Positions 1 through 8,255 of a stretch of 64,000 nucleotides of DNA are shown one piece after another. The position numbers were made by a program, and so were the translations under genes. Source of the stretch: SAR324 cluster bacterium (lineage in GTDB: Bacteria > SAR324 > XYD2-FULL-50-16); assembly GCA_028282885.1 (NCBI GenBank), contig JANQGX010000059.1, positions 1 through 64,000 of the forward strand, read 5' to 3'. The notes under the pieces were generated by a model. It had not been told where the DNA came from, made no database searches, and worked only from the letters and a program-made list of their open reading frames with translations. Position 1 is the stretch's first letter. Each line of letters begins with the position of its first letter.

Positions 1-2
1 CC

Positions 3-71
3 TCAGTGAAGGCCAGATATGAGTCGGGACGGTGGGATGAAATGGTTAACAAGTATCTGAAGGCGGCTTGA
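3..71 (+). CDS. C-terminal fragment of a gene entering from the left edge
   Basis: An open frame runs from the window edge to a TGA at 69-71 and encodes the last 22 residues of a protein, ending in a charged helix-like stretch with the tail KYLKAA. It is too short to assign to a family. The frame could be chance, but no other reading explains the first 70 bases. Confidence 0.35.
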   Translation, partial: SVKARYESGRWDEMVNKYLKAA

Positions 72-184
72 TATTACCCACAACTTCTTGGTGCACCCCG
101 CGTGATTGTCGTGTTTACAAAACTGCGGAATAATGAAATGGTAACACATTCAAAATTCCATACGACAACCCTAATACTAACTAC

Positions 185-922
185 ATGAAACCTGAAGAAC
201 TCATCGCAGACCTGGAAAGAGTGGACGGCACCTTTCCCGGAAATACCATTCAATATGCGCTGGAAAACAGCGAAAGTGTCACCCCGCTGCTGCTCTCCAT
301 CCTGAACGACGCTACTGCTAACACCGAAAAACTCCTGAAAGAAGAAAACTATTTCGGACATATCTACGCCATGTTTTTGTTGGCACAATTTCGGGAAAAG
401 GCTGCCTTTCTGATCGTCATAGAGTTTTTCTCACTTTCCGAGGAGATCACCTGGGAGCTGGCCGGGGATATTGTTACCGAAGACCTGGGTCGTATCCTTG
501 CTTCCCTGTCCTGCGGTGAAACAAAACCATTGGAAAAAATGGTCGAGAACAGTCAGTTGGATGATTTGGTTCGAGCAGCCGCTATTGATGCCATGCTGGT
601 CTTGCTCGCGGCAGACGAAATAGAGAGAGAAGAGCTGGTTCGCTATTTCGATTTTCTTTTACAAGAGGGATTGGAAAGGGAATGCTCCATGATTTGGAAC
701 CACCTGGTGGTCAGCGCCATCAATATCTACCCTGAAGAGTTAACCGAAAGTATCCGCAAGGCTTACCGGGACAACCTGGTAGATGAAGACTTTGTATCCC
801 GCTACCACGTAGATGATGCCCTTGCTTCAGGAAAAGAGACAGTACTTGACTGGCTTCATCAAAACCATGCCTATCGGCTGGTCACCGACTCTGTGTCGGA
901 TATTTCCAAGTGGTTGACCTGA
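185..922 (+). CDS. DUF1186-like protein
   Basis: The 245-residue protein is soluble, acidic and almost all helical, with no signal peptide. Its opening (LERVDGTFPGNTIQYAL followed by SVTPLLLSIL) and the pattern AMFLLAQFRE then AIDAMLVLL resemble DUF1186 proteins, which are HEAT-like helical repeat proteins. Many members end in a zinc-binding SEC-C motif; this one stops without it. No Shine-Dalgarno sequence is clear before the ATG. It stands alone, about 200 bases before the racemase gene. Family membership is from pattern memory, and no biochemical role is known to me. Confidence 0.7.
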   Translation: MKPEELIADLERVDGTFPGNTIQYALENSESVTPLLLSILNDATANTEKLLKEENYFGHIYAMFLLAQFREKAAFLIVIEFFSLSEEITWELAGDIVTEDLGRILASLSCGETKPLEKMVENSQLDDLVRAAAIDAMLVLLAADEIEREELVRYFDFLLQEGLERECSMIWNHLVVSAINIYPEELTESIRKAYRDNLVDEDFVSRYHVDDALASGKETVLDWLHQNHAYRLVTDSVSDISKWLT

Positions 923-1120
923 TCCCCCTGATATCCGTTTGGACGACAAAGCTGTTCAGATTTATCCGTTAAAATGGATCCGGGTACGACAACATGACAC
1001 TTGAAACGGAAACTTCGAAGATTCACCGGAAATCACACGAATCAGCAACTTCACCGAACTTCCGGAAATCTGCGACAGGTTTGACATTTAAGTCAATTTA
1101 CCAATCGTCAAGGACAAAAC

Positions 1121-1813
1121 ATGAAAACCATCGGATTATTGGGTGGCATGAGCTGGGAATCCACTGTTTCCTACTACCAGATTATCAATGAATTGGTCGG
1201 CAGGCGACTGGGCGGTCTCCATTCGGCCAAAATTCTGATGTATAGCGTGGATTTTGATCCCATCGAGAAACTACAACACCAGGGAAACTGGAACGGTACC
1301 GCGGAAATCCTGACAGATGCTGCCCGCAGGTTGGAAAGGGGAGGCGCAGACTTTATGCTCATTTGCACCAACACCATGCATAAAGTGGAACCGGAGATCA
1401 GCAGTTCTGTGTCAATACCCGTTTTGCATATTGCTGACGCAACGGCTGATGCGCTTATTGCGGAGCAAATTGATAAAGTCGGTCTCCTGGGAACCGCCTT
1501 TACCATGGAGCAGGACTTCTACAAGGGACGTCTTGAGGAAAAATTCAGATTGCAGGTTCTAATTCCGGATACTGAGGAGCGGCGGCAGGTACATGATATC
1601 ATCTACCAGGAGCTTTGCCTGGGAACGATCAGGGAATCCTCCAGGAAAACTTATCTTGGAATTATTGATAACCTGGCAAAGAAGGGTGCTGAGGCGGTTA
1701 TTCTGGGATGTACAGAGATTGCTCTTTTGGTGGGGCAGGAAAAAACCGGTGTCCCGCTTTTCGACACCACGCGTATCCATGCCGAAAAGGCGGTAGACCT
1801 GGCTTTAAGCTGA
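1121..1813 (+). CDS. Aspartate/glutamate racemase family protein
   Basis: The 230-residue cytoplasmic protein begins with the family signature MKTIGLLGGMSWEST. It has the two catalytic-type cysteines of cofactor-independent racemases: C82 in ICTNTMHK and C197 in ILGCTEIALL. The length is typical of the YgeA/aspartate-racemase family. These enzymes interconvert L- and D-aspartate or glutamate by a two-base mechanism, but substrate cannot be read from sequence. It ends 10 bases from the convergent acyl-CoA ligase gene. An overlapping upstream frame (994-1191) is spurious. Confidence 0.9.
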   Translation: MKTIGLLGGMSWESTVSYYQIINELVGRRLGGLHSAKILMYSVDFDPIEKLQHQGNWNGTAEILTDAARRLERGGADFMLICTNTMHKVEPEISSSVSIPVLHIADATADALIAEQIDKVGLLGTAFTMEQDFYKGRLEEKFRLQVLIPDTEERRQVHDIIYQELCLGTIRESSRKTYLGIIDNLAKKGAEAVILGCTEIALLVGQEKTGVPLFDTTRIHAEKAVDLALS

Positions 1814-1823
1814 CAAAACCCGT

Positions 1824-3347
1824 TTAGAATTTTCCGCCGTGATCCTTTTTGACCTGGTCACGATCGATTTCTCCACTCTCAAGGCGGGGTATGGAATCCA
1901 CAAAAACCACCTGTTGTGGTTTTTTGTAACGGGCGATTCTGCCGCCAACGAACTCAATCAACTCTTCCGCGCTACAGGCAGTTCCTTTTTCCAGAACACA
2001 TATCGCTTTGATTGCCTCCCCCCATTTCGGATCGGGAACCCCTATGACCGAAACCTCCACGACGCTATCATGGGCCAGAATGGCTTTCTCCACCTCAGCA
2101 GGATAGACATTCTCTCCACCCGGTTTTATCAATTCCTTTTGTGCTTTGCGTTTGACGTACCATAGATAGCCATCCTCGTCGAAACGACCAATGTCCCCGG
2201 TATGATGCCAGCCATTGCGAAAAGTATAAGCCGTATCCTCATCCAGTCCCCAATACCCCAGGAAAACGGTAGGGGATTGAACACAGATTTCACCTGTTGA
2301 TCCCACCGGCACCTCGTTATCATAATCATCGAAAAGTATCACCTTGGTCAGCAGGCTTGGTTTTCCGGCACTTCCGGGTTTTTCGGTTACAGGAGCCCTG
2401 GAAATCCCCATGGCTTCAGTCTGGGCAAATCCCGCATACACCATGCAATGGGGTGCCAATTCCATGAATTTGTTGATGTTCTCCGGACTGTCAATCCCCG
2501 ATACATGCTTCAGACTGGATATATCATAGGAACCCTCTTCATATTTCTCCATTATCATCGACAGAATCGGGGCAAAATTGAAAATCAGGGATCCTTTCTC
2601 TTTTTCAATCGCCTCCAGGGCTTCTACCGGATCGAACCGTTCCGTAACGACGTTCTTTCCCCCGACATGCATTACACCCAAAGCCTGGGTCAACCCCGCA
2701 ACATGAAACAGCGGCAGAAACCCTATATAGCAATCCGATTTGGTCAGGCCGAATTGCAGAATGGTCAGAAGGTTGTTATAGACCAGGTTGGCCTGGCTGA
2801 GAAGAGCTCCCCTGGGGTGTCCTTCCACTGCAGCCGTGTGGATGATCACATATCCGTCATCGGCACTGACGGAATGTTCTTCGTCCGCTCCCTCTTCAGT
2901 ATAGAAATCGGCTAATTTTAGAAAACCTTGGGCGGGCTCGCCCGGGCCAATCAATCCTTTTTTCTCGATAAAACTCACTTCGTCTGCCACCTTGGCAACA
3001 GTCTCCTGGAAGGATTCACCGGCAAATACAATCTTCGGTGTACAATCTTTCAACACAAACTCCACCTCTTCGGGTTGAAACCGCCAATTAACAGTCAGGA
3101 CGATGGCGCCGATCTTGGCTGCAGCTCCGTAAAGCACCAGGTAATCATCGCTGTTGTATGCCACCACACCGACACGATCGCCTTTGACAACTCCTGATTT
3201 GCTCAATCCGGCCGCCAAATGATCACACTTTTTCTTGTACTCGGCGAAGCTGATCCGTTTTTCGTTAAAAACAATGCAATCGGCATCGCTGTTTATGACG
3301 GCGTTACGGCAGATAAAATCATAAATCGTGAAATCGGTAACGGACAT
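1824..3347 (-). CDS. AMP-dependent acyl-CoA ligase-like protein with diverged motifs
   Basis: The 507-residue protein has the full length and order of the acyl-adenylate family: N-terminal SFAEYKKKCDHLAAGL, YGFAQTEAMG-like core, GEICVQSPTVFLGYWG, the aspartate-bearing GWHHTGDIGRFDEDGY, and GVPDPKWGEAIKA. Two catalytic elements are altered. The phosphate-binding loop, normally TSGTTGxPKG, reads HTAAVEGHPRGA. The C-terminal A10 lysine, normally in PRTxxGK, is glutamate in IPRLESGEIDR. Known members activate fatty or aromatic acids to acyl-AMP and then acyl-CoA. With the A10 lysine missing, this one may be poor at adenylation or do another reaction. It lies 3' of the YkgJ-type gene on the same strand. 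Confidence 0.85.
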   Translation of the reverse strand: MSVTDFTIYDFICRNAVINSDADCIVFNEKRISFAEYKKKCDHLAAGLSKSGVVKGDRVGVVAYNSDDYLVLYGAAAKIGAIVLTVNWRFQPEEVEFVLKDCTPKIVFAGESFQETVAKVADEVSFIEKKGLIGPGEPAQGFLKLADFYTEEGADEEHSVSADDGYVIIHTAAVEGHPRGALLSQANLVYNNLLTILQFGLTKSDCYIGFLPLFHVAGLTQALGVMHVGGKNVVTERFDPVEALEAIEKEKGSLIFNFAPILSMIMEKYEEGSYDISSLKHVSGIDSPENINKFMELAPHCMVYAGFAQTEAMGISRAPVTEKPGSAGKPSLLTKVILFDDYDNEVPVGSTGEICVQSPTVFLGYWGLDEDTAYTFRNGWHHTGDIGRFDEDGYLWYVKRKAQKELIKPGGENVYPAEVEKAILAHDSVVEVSVIGVPDPKWGEAIKAICVLEKGTACSAEELIEFVGGRIARYKKPQQVVFVDSIPRLESGEIDRDQVKKDHGGKF

Positions 3348-3362
3348 TTCTCCTCCCGGTTA

Positions 3363-3408
3363 TGTCTTGCCGGCCGATCGATCTCCCGGCCGGATAGGTT
3401 TTTTTATT
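3363..3408. other. GC-rich stem-loop with a T-run on the + strand
   Basis: Between the two minus-strand genes an inverted repeat CCGGCC/GGCCGG encloses about 12 bases and is followed on the + strand by a run of seven T. It looks like an intrinsic terminator pointing rightwards, but no + strand gene feeds it, so its role is unclear. Confidence 0.3.
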
Positions 3409-3475
3409 GATCTGAACCTTTTTGATTGTCTGGTTATCTATATCCCAATCCAAACCTCGATGCAACGATTATAGT

Positions 3476-4108
3476 CTATGGCATTCTTTTGGCGAGCTTC
3501 GACCAGTCAATCTCCTGTAGTACTTTCACATAAGTGTTCAGAAGACCCTGCTTGATAGCATCCCGCCTCTGGGAACGACCGGTGATTTTGTGGAAGGGCA
3601 ACATTTTGGAGAGGGCTTCGTCCTTGTATTTTTTAATAGGGGTAAGAACATCCTTTCGTCGGGTATAGAAAGCGTCCTCCCCTTCTGCACAGGGCTTCCC
3701 GAACACATTAAAATGTCTGCAGGCTTGGGGTCTCATGGGGTGAACGCCGCAAGCTCCATCTATCAGTAGGGGGCAGGGCTCCCTTTGCTTATGCTCGGAG
3801 CATTGCCAGCGCAGTTTTTCCCTGGTTTCGCCCGTGGATTTTTCAATGATGTACCAGTACAAACCGGTGATCTCTATCGGGTATATTGGAATAGTTGTAT
3901 GTGACCTGCAACAGGCGGAACAGCCCTTATAACAGGCCAGGGAACGCCCTTTGTTCTCCTCCCTGCGGACACCTTCGCGTACCCCTCGATCCGTGATGAA
4001 ATAAATATCAAGCAGCATTGGAAGCCAGTCATGGCGGGCTTCTTCTGTGGAGAAGGTCAAACGTTGCGGTTCAAAATATGAGGGTTCGAAGGGCTTGTTT
4101 TCTTGCAT
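3476..4108 (-). CDS. YkgJ-family cysteine cluster protein
   Basis: The 210-residue protein carries the YkgJ/CxxCxxCC-type cluster: CYKGCSACCRSH early on, then C-x-EHKQREPC, CGVHPMRP and CRHFNVFGKPC. This family is predicted to bind a zinc ion or an iron-sulfur cluster, with the function unknown; PMRPxxCR is the usual signature. The C-terminal third is basic and helical. It starts about 45 bases from the 3' end of the DnaJ-type gene on the same strand, so the two may be co-transcribed. Confidence 0.85.
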   Translation of the reverse strand: MQENKPFEPSYFEPQRLTFSTEEARHDWLPMLLDIYFITDRGVREGVRREENKGRSLACYKGCSACCRSHTTIPIYPIEITGLYWYIIEKSTGETREKLRWQCSEHKQREPCPLLIDGACGVHPMRPQACRHFNVFGKPCAEGEDAFYTRRKDVLTPIKKYKDEALSKMLPFHKITGRSQRRDAIKQGLLNTYVKVLQEIDWSKLAKRMP

Positions 4109-4152
4109 GTTACCTGTGAGTTGGAAATGGATCCTTGGATTTCATTGGGATT

Positions 4153-5103
4153 TTACAGACCTGTCTTGGCGAGTTTTTCAAACAGTTCTTTCTGTTCCTT
4201 TTTCAGCTTGTCAGGAATTCTGGCCGAAAGCCGGACCAATAGATTGCCGGGTATTCCCCTGGCGCTGGCCACTCCCTTTCCCTTGATACGGAGAAAGGAA
4301 TTATTTTTCGTCAAAGGAGGGATTTTAAGTTCGATGCGGCTATTATCCAAAGTGGCGACATCTACCTTTCCACCCAGCACCAGTTCGGTCAATTTCACCT
4401 CTTTTTCCACAATCAGATCGTTGCCCTCTCTCTTGAAATCGGGATGGGGCTCTATCCTGATCCGACAATAGAGATCGCCCCGACTTCCGGTCAATACATC
4501 CTGTACGCCTTTGCCTTTAACTTTCAGCTTTTTCCCGTCCTCAATACCAGGCGGTATGGAAACCATGATCCGGTCTGGCCCGGCACCGGTGTTGAAGGAT
4601 ACACTTTTTTTGCCTCCAAGAATCGCCTCTTCAAAAGACACTTTCAATTCCAGTTCCCTGTCCAGGTTTCTGTTTGAGGCGCTGCCCCTGCCTTGTTGAG
4701 ATTGCCGACCGAAAGGATCACCGCCCCCGCCAAAATTAAAGGTGAAGGCCGATCCTTTTCTTTTATTGCCGCCGCCTCCGCCAAAGAAGCTGGAAAAAAT
4801 ATCTCCTCCTCCCATACCGAATTCTTCAAAGAGGTTTCCAAAATCAAAACCACGGAAAATATCTTCCTGCGAATAGCGATTGGAAAAGCTCTCTGCTCCA
4901 AAGTTGTCGTATTGCTTACGTTTGTTATCATCACTCAACACGGCATAGGCTTCATTGATCTTTTTGAATTTCTCTTCTGCGCCCTTGTCACCCTTGTTTT
5001 TGTCCGGATGGTACTTCATGGCCAGTTTTTTATAGGCCTTTTTAATATCTTCTTTTTTAGCGTTTTTATCGACTCCCAGGATCTGATAGTAGTCTTCTGC
5101 CAT
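4153..5103 (-). CDS. DnaJ-type co-chaperone (class II/CbpA-like)
   Basis: The 316-residue protein starts with a J domain (residues 4-68) including the HPD motif in [10 protein letters not shown] that stimulates DnaK ATPase. A glycine/phenylalanine-rich linker follows (about 75-145), then two C-terminal substrate-binding beta domains ([18 protein letters not shown] and [19 protein letters not shown]). There is no CxxCxGxG zinc finger, so it is a class II J-protein like CbpA rather than classical DnaJ. No dnaK or grpE lies nearby. Confidence 0.93.
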   Translation of the reverse strand: MAEDYYQILGVDKNAKKEDIKKAYKKLAMKYHPDKNKGDKGAEEKFKKINEAYAVLSDDNKRKQYDNFGAESFSNRYSQEDIFRGFDFGNLFEEFGMGGGDIFSSFFGGGGGNKRKGSAFTFNFGGGGDPFGRQSQQGRGSASNRNLDRELELKVSFEEAILGGKKSVSFNTGAGPDRIMVSIPPGIEDGKKLKVKGKGVQDVLTGSRGDLYCRIRIEPHPDFKREGNDLIVEKEVKLTELVLGGKVDVATLDNSRIELKIPPLTKNNSFLRIKGKGVASARGIPGNLLVRLSARIPDKLKKEQKELFEKLAKTGL

Positions 5104-5388
5104 TTTTTCTTTTCCTCTATCTCAAACTCATCAATTAAACGGAGATCTCAAACCGAATCGCTACGTTTCAACTTAATCTATTTCCGTATTATTTGCAAGC
5201 TCTCTGAACATGGGATGACAGAAGAATTCGCCCGAAAAACGGTATTGATCTCTTTGCTTGATGAAGGACAGACCGAACCCATTCCGGTTTACGGAATTGG
5301 AATTACAAATATCGGGAAACAAACAAGTTAATTGACTTATAATGATAAATATCAGAGAATGTTGATTAAATTGTATTTTGGATTCAAT

Positions 5389-6063
5389 ATGATGAAAACC
5401 CGTAAGGATCTGACATTTCCCACAACCTGTCTGCTCTGCCTGATGATGATGCTTTCCGGCTGCAAGGTGGAGACCCCAATTGGCAAATGGAAGGATGGGA
5501 TTATTCCCTATTATCTTTCCGGCAACTTCCTGGATGAAGAGGTGGAGATTATCGAACAGGCCATGGATGACTGGGAAGCCGTTGCCAATGTCCAGTTCAT
5601 TGAGGTCACACCGAGAGCCGGTGCCTACCAGATCATCAAAGTCAACGAGAATACCTGGTCTTCATCCATCGGCGAGAACAATTCCAAATGCCAGATGATA
5701 TTCGGTTCGGGTGGGAACACCTACTCTCATGTTCTTCATGAACTGGGTCATGCTCTTGGTCTGCTTCACGAACACCAGAGACCGGATAGAGACAAATTTG
5801 TTGTTGTTTTTTTTAACCTGATTTTACCGCAATTCATTGTCAACTACGATACCCAGGACAATCCACTGATCATTGAAGAGAATCATGATTACGATTACAA
5901 CTCCATTATGCACTATCCGGCCAACAGTTTCAGCAAGGATGGTTCATCAACTACAATGGAGTCGCTGGATCCCGATCAACCCATTAACCGCCTGGGGATT
6001 ATCTCACCCATTGATGCTCAAAAGATCGTAGAGATTTATGGACCCCCGCAGGAAGAGGACTGA
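5389..6063 (+). CDS. Astacin-like (M12A) zinc metallopeptidase, predicted lipoprotein
   Basis: The peptidase has the metzincin zinc signature HELGHALGLLHEHQRPDRD, where the three histidines bind zinc and glutamate is the general base, and a downstream Met-turn, SIMHYP. I start at ATG 5389, which gives 224 residues, a basic N-terminus, a hydrophobic stretch and a lipobox LSGC with the lipidated cysteine at residue 25. A TTG at 5332 would add 19 residues that spoil the signal peptide. The stop is immediately followed by the ATG of the porin gene, so the two are translated together. It probably acts at the periplasmic face of a membrane. Confidence 0.88.
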   Translation: MMKTRKDLTFPTTCLLCLMMMLSGCKVETPIGKWKDGIIPYYLSGNFLDEEVEIIEQAMDDWEAVANVQFIEVTPRAGAYQIIKVNENTWSSSIGENNSKCQMIFGSGGNTYSHVLHELGHALGLLHEHQRPDRDKFVVVFFNLILPQFIVNYDTQDNPLIIEENHDYDYNSIMHYPANSFSKDGSSTTMESLDPDQPINRLGIISPIDAQKIVEIYGPPQEED

Positions 6064-7248
6064 ATGGTGAATCGAATCTTCCGGGTTATGGTCTGTCTTT
6101 CGCTGATTTGTAACCTGGCCGCTGTTGTGTTTGCGGAGAAAACGGAAGAACAGAGACTGAAAGAGTTGGAAATGCGCATCGATCTGCTCAATGCCAAAAT
6201 AGAGCTGCTGGAAAACCAGCTCTACGAGGTTGATGAACGCGTGCATAATTTAACAGAGTTGAAGATCAGCGGATTTTTTGATGTCAGTTTTTCCAACTAC
6301 AAGAACCAACCCAATATCTTCAAAATGGGAATATTCGAGCTGGATGTGGAACACAGCTACGAAAATAAATTCCAGGTTGCAGCCGCGCTTGTTTTTGATG
6401 ATGAGGAAGGCACCTATCTCGGGGTTGGATTTATCGACTACGCTTTTATCGGCGGACCGGTTCCTCCAAGGGGAAGACTCTTTATTGAAAGAGGCTTTCA
6501 TATCCAGGTAGGTCGCTTCGATGTTCCTCTCGGCAACGACTGGAATTACGTCTCAGCAGTCAAGCGCTATACTGTAACCCCTCCCTTGACCACTTCCCAA
6601 CTAATGGAGGGCAACTATAACGATGCCGGTCTGAGGCTGTTTCTCAACCTGGTCTCCTTTAACTACTCGATCTATTCCACCCAGGGAATCGAACAGAAAT
6701 ACACTTACGGCGGCATCAGTTACGGAACCCGAATAGGATTGACGCCCTTTGCCAATCCCTATACCGTCAAGACAGACTACGTTCCGTCCTTCGAACTGGG
6801 GATATCGTACCTCTATGATCTGGATAATGACGGTGAAAAATCAGAAGAGGTTTCCGCACTGGATTATGAAAGCAAGGTTGGTGCTTTTCTTCTTCGTAGT
6901 GAATATTTCAAGCGAGAGAAGGTGGCAGGCGTCATCTTCGATGGTTACCATGTCACAACCGGGTTTGATTTCGAGGAAATAGACTGGATCCCCATGGTTT
7001 TTATTCTCCGTTATGATACACACAAGGAGGAGAACAATGTTATCGCCTCTTATGATGAGGAAGCATCCGATAGAAGCGGCGAAGCCGATGTCCTGGCTCG
7101 CGCCACCACTGCTATCAGATTCAACATTTCGAATACCTCCTTTTTAAAACTGGAATACCACAAGTACCTGGAAGCATCGGAACGTTACAAGTCAGACAGC
7201 CTGTTCAGTGAAGAGCTCTACTATGTCCAGCTTGTCATAACCTTTTAG
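6064..7248 (+). CDS. Outer-membrane beta-barrel protein (porin-like, LbtU-like layout)
   Basis: The 394-residue protein has a signal peptide ending VVFA, a short coiled coil (about 25-65, leucine-heptad rich), then the barrel entry ISGFFDVSFS and many alternating aromatic strands. It ends in YYVQLVITF, with the C-terminal phenylalanine typical of BAM-inserted proteins. A coiled coil before the barrel is seen in LbtU and in phosphate- or carbohydrate-selective porins; the substrate is unknown. The gene starts at the base after the metallopeptidase stop and is 11 bases before the cytochrome gene. Confidence 0.8.
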   Translation: MVNRIFRVMVCLSLICNLAAVVFAEKTEEQRLKELEMRIDLLNAKIELLENQLYEVDERVHNLTELKISGFFDVSFSNYKNQPNIFKMGIFELDVEHSYENKFQVAAALVFDDEEGTYLGVGFIDYAFIGGPVPPRGRLFIERGFHIQVGRFDVPLGNDWNYVSAVKRYTVTPPLTTSQLMEGNYNDAGLRLFLNLVSFNYSIYSTQGIEQKYTYGGISYGTRIGLTPFANPYTVKTDYVPSFELGISYLYDLDNDGEKSEEVSALDYESKVGAFLLRSEYFKREKVAGVIFDGYHVTTGFDFEEIDWIPMVFILRYDTHKEENNVIASYDEEASDRSGEADVLARATTAIRFNISNTSFLKLEYHKYLEASERYKSDSLFSEELYYVQLVITF

Positions 7249-7259
7249 AGATTTTATTC

Positions 7260-7697
7260 ATGAAGCTACTTCCGCTGGTCTTTATCGGCCTGTTCGGTAT
7301 TAAAGCATTCGCCTTTGATGCATCGACGATCAAGGACATGCCGTTTGTCACAACCGCCAAGTACTGCCTGGAGTGTCACTCCAGGGAAGAAGCGCTGTTA
7401 TTCCGTAACAAGGTGACAAAATCATGCAGTGTCTACTGCATGACCTGTCATGAGGAACTGAAAGCCCACCACACGGTTGATCGTTTTTTAACGGGCAAAG
7501 TGCCGGAAGCAATTGATCTTCATAACAACAAAATTGCCTGTTTCACCTGTCACGATTTGAGACAGAAGCGTTATGACAGTGTTTCCTGGAAATCCGAAAG
7601 CCTGTTCGAAAGCCTGTTTCAAAGCAAGGATGTCTACCCCACCTATTTTCTGATTGAGCGAAACAACGAAGGTCAGCTTTGCAAAAAATGCCACTAA
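7260..7697 (+). CDS. Tetraheme c-type cytochrome, periplasmic
   Basis: The 145-residue protein has a signal peptide (cleavage after KAFA) and four CxxCH heme-attachment motifs: CLECH, CMTCH, CFTCH and CKKCH, the last being the final residues. Extra histidines could give bis-His ligation. It is smaller than most NapC/NrfH tetrahemes and has no membrane anchor after signal cleavage. Placed between a porin and a HAMP membrane protein, it may carry electrons at the outer membrane or supply heme redox sensing. Both roles are inference. Confidence 0.88.
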   Translation: MKLLPLVFIGLFGIKAFAFDASTIKDMPFVTTAKYCLECHSREEALLFRNKVTKSCSVYCMTCHEELKAHHTVDRFLTGKVPEAIDLHNNKIACFTCHDLRQKRYDSVSWKSESLFESLFQSKDVYPTYFLIERNNEGQLCKKCH

Positions 7698-7709
7698 TCA
7701 AGGAGAGAG

Positions 7710-8255
7710 ATGAAGCATAATAAGAGAAAGATCATTCTGATCAATAAACGATTTCAATTGGCCCTGATTGCCAAATTCATACTGGTTAATTTTCTGATTT
7801 TGAGCCTGTTCGGGGTTTTGATTTTCATGTTCATGAACAGTGAAATCGAGGCAAATCTCCACTCTGCCCATGTCACTTATCAGAACATGTCCGATATGTT
7901 GCTGCCTATTGTAATTACACTGTCGATTCTTAATATTCTGATCTCATCGGCTATCATTACCGTTTTTGTTCTCTATGCCTCCTTTAGGATCGCGGGACCG
8001 CTTTATCGGTTCAATGCAGCGATCGAGGAGATCAACCAGGGCAACCTCTCCCCTTTGTTGAACCTGCGCGAAAAAGATGAGCTTTATGCGTTTTCGGAAA
8101 CCCTAAAGGAGATGACCGCTGCCATGATCGATCATACAGACAGGTGCAAAGCAATCCTGTCTGATCTAAAAACAGCGGGCGAAAAAGTTGGAAACGAGGA
8201 AATCCTGCAAAAAATCGGTGAACTGGAAAACCTGAACAAAGGTGTAAAATACTAA
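7710..8255 (+). CDS. Membrane HAMP-domain protein without an output domain
   Basis: The 181-residue protein has two transmembrane helices (about 18-45 and 68-95) around a short periplasmic loop, then a HAMP domain (FRIAGPLYRFNAAIEEINQGNLSPL) and a helical tail. It stops where a kinase or methyl-accepting module would normally begin. A ribosome-binding site (AAGGAGAGAG) precedes the ATG, 12 bases after the cytochrome stop. It could pass a signal to a separate kinase by partnering, or act as a regulatory anchor for the cytochrome. Confidence 0.8.
   Translation: MKHNKRKIILINKRFQLALIAKFILVNFLILSLFGVLIFMFMNSEIEANLHSAHVTYQNMSDMLLPIVITLSILNILISSAIITVFVLYASFRIAGPLYRFNAAIEEINQGNLSPLLNLREKDELYAFSETLKEMTAAMIDHTDRCKAILSDLKTAGEKVGNEEILQKIGELENLNKGVKY

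Noticed and set aside
994-1191. 65-residue + strand frame upstream of the racemase
   Set aside because: It overlaps the racemase start in another frame, has no motif and no ribosome-binding site.
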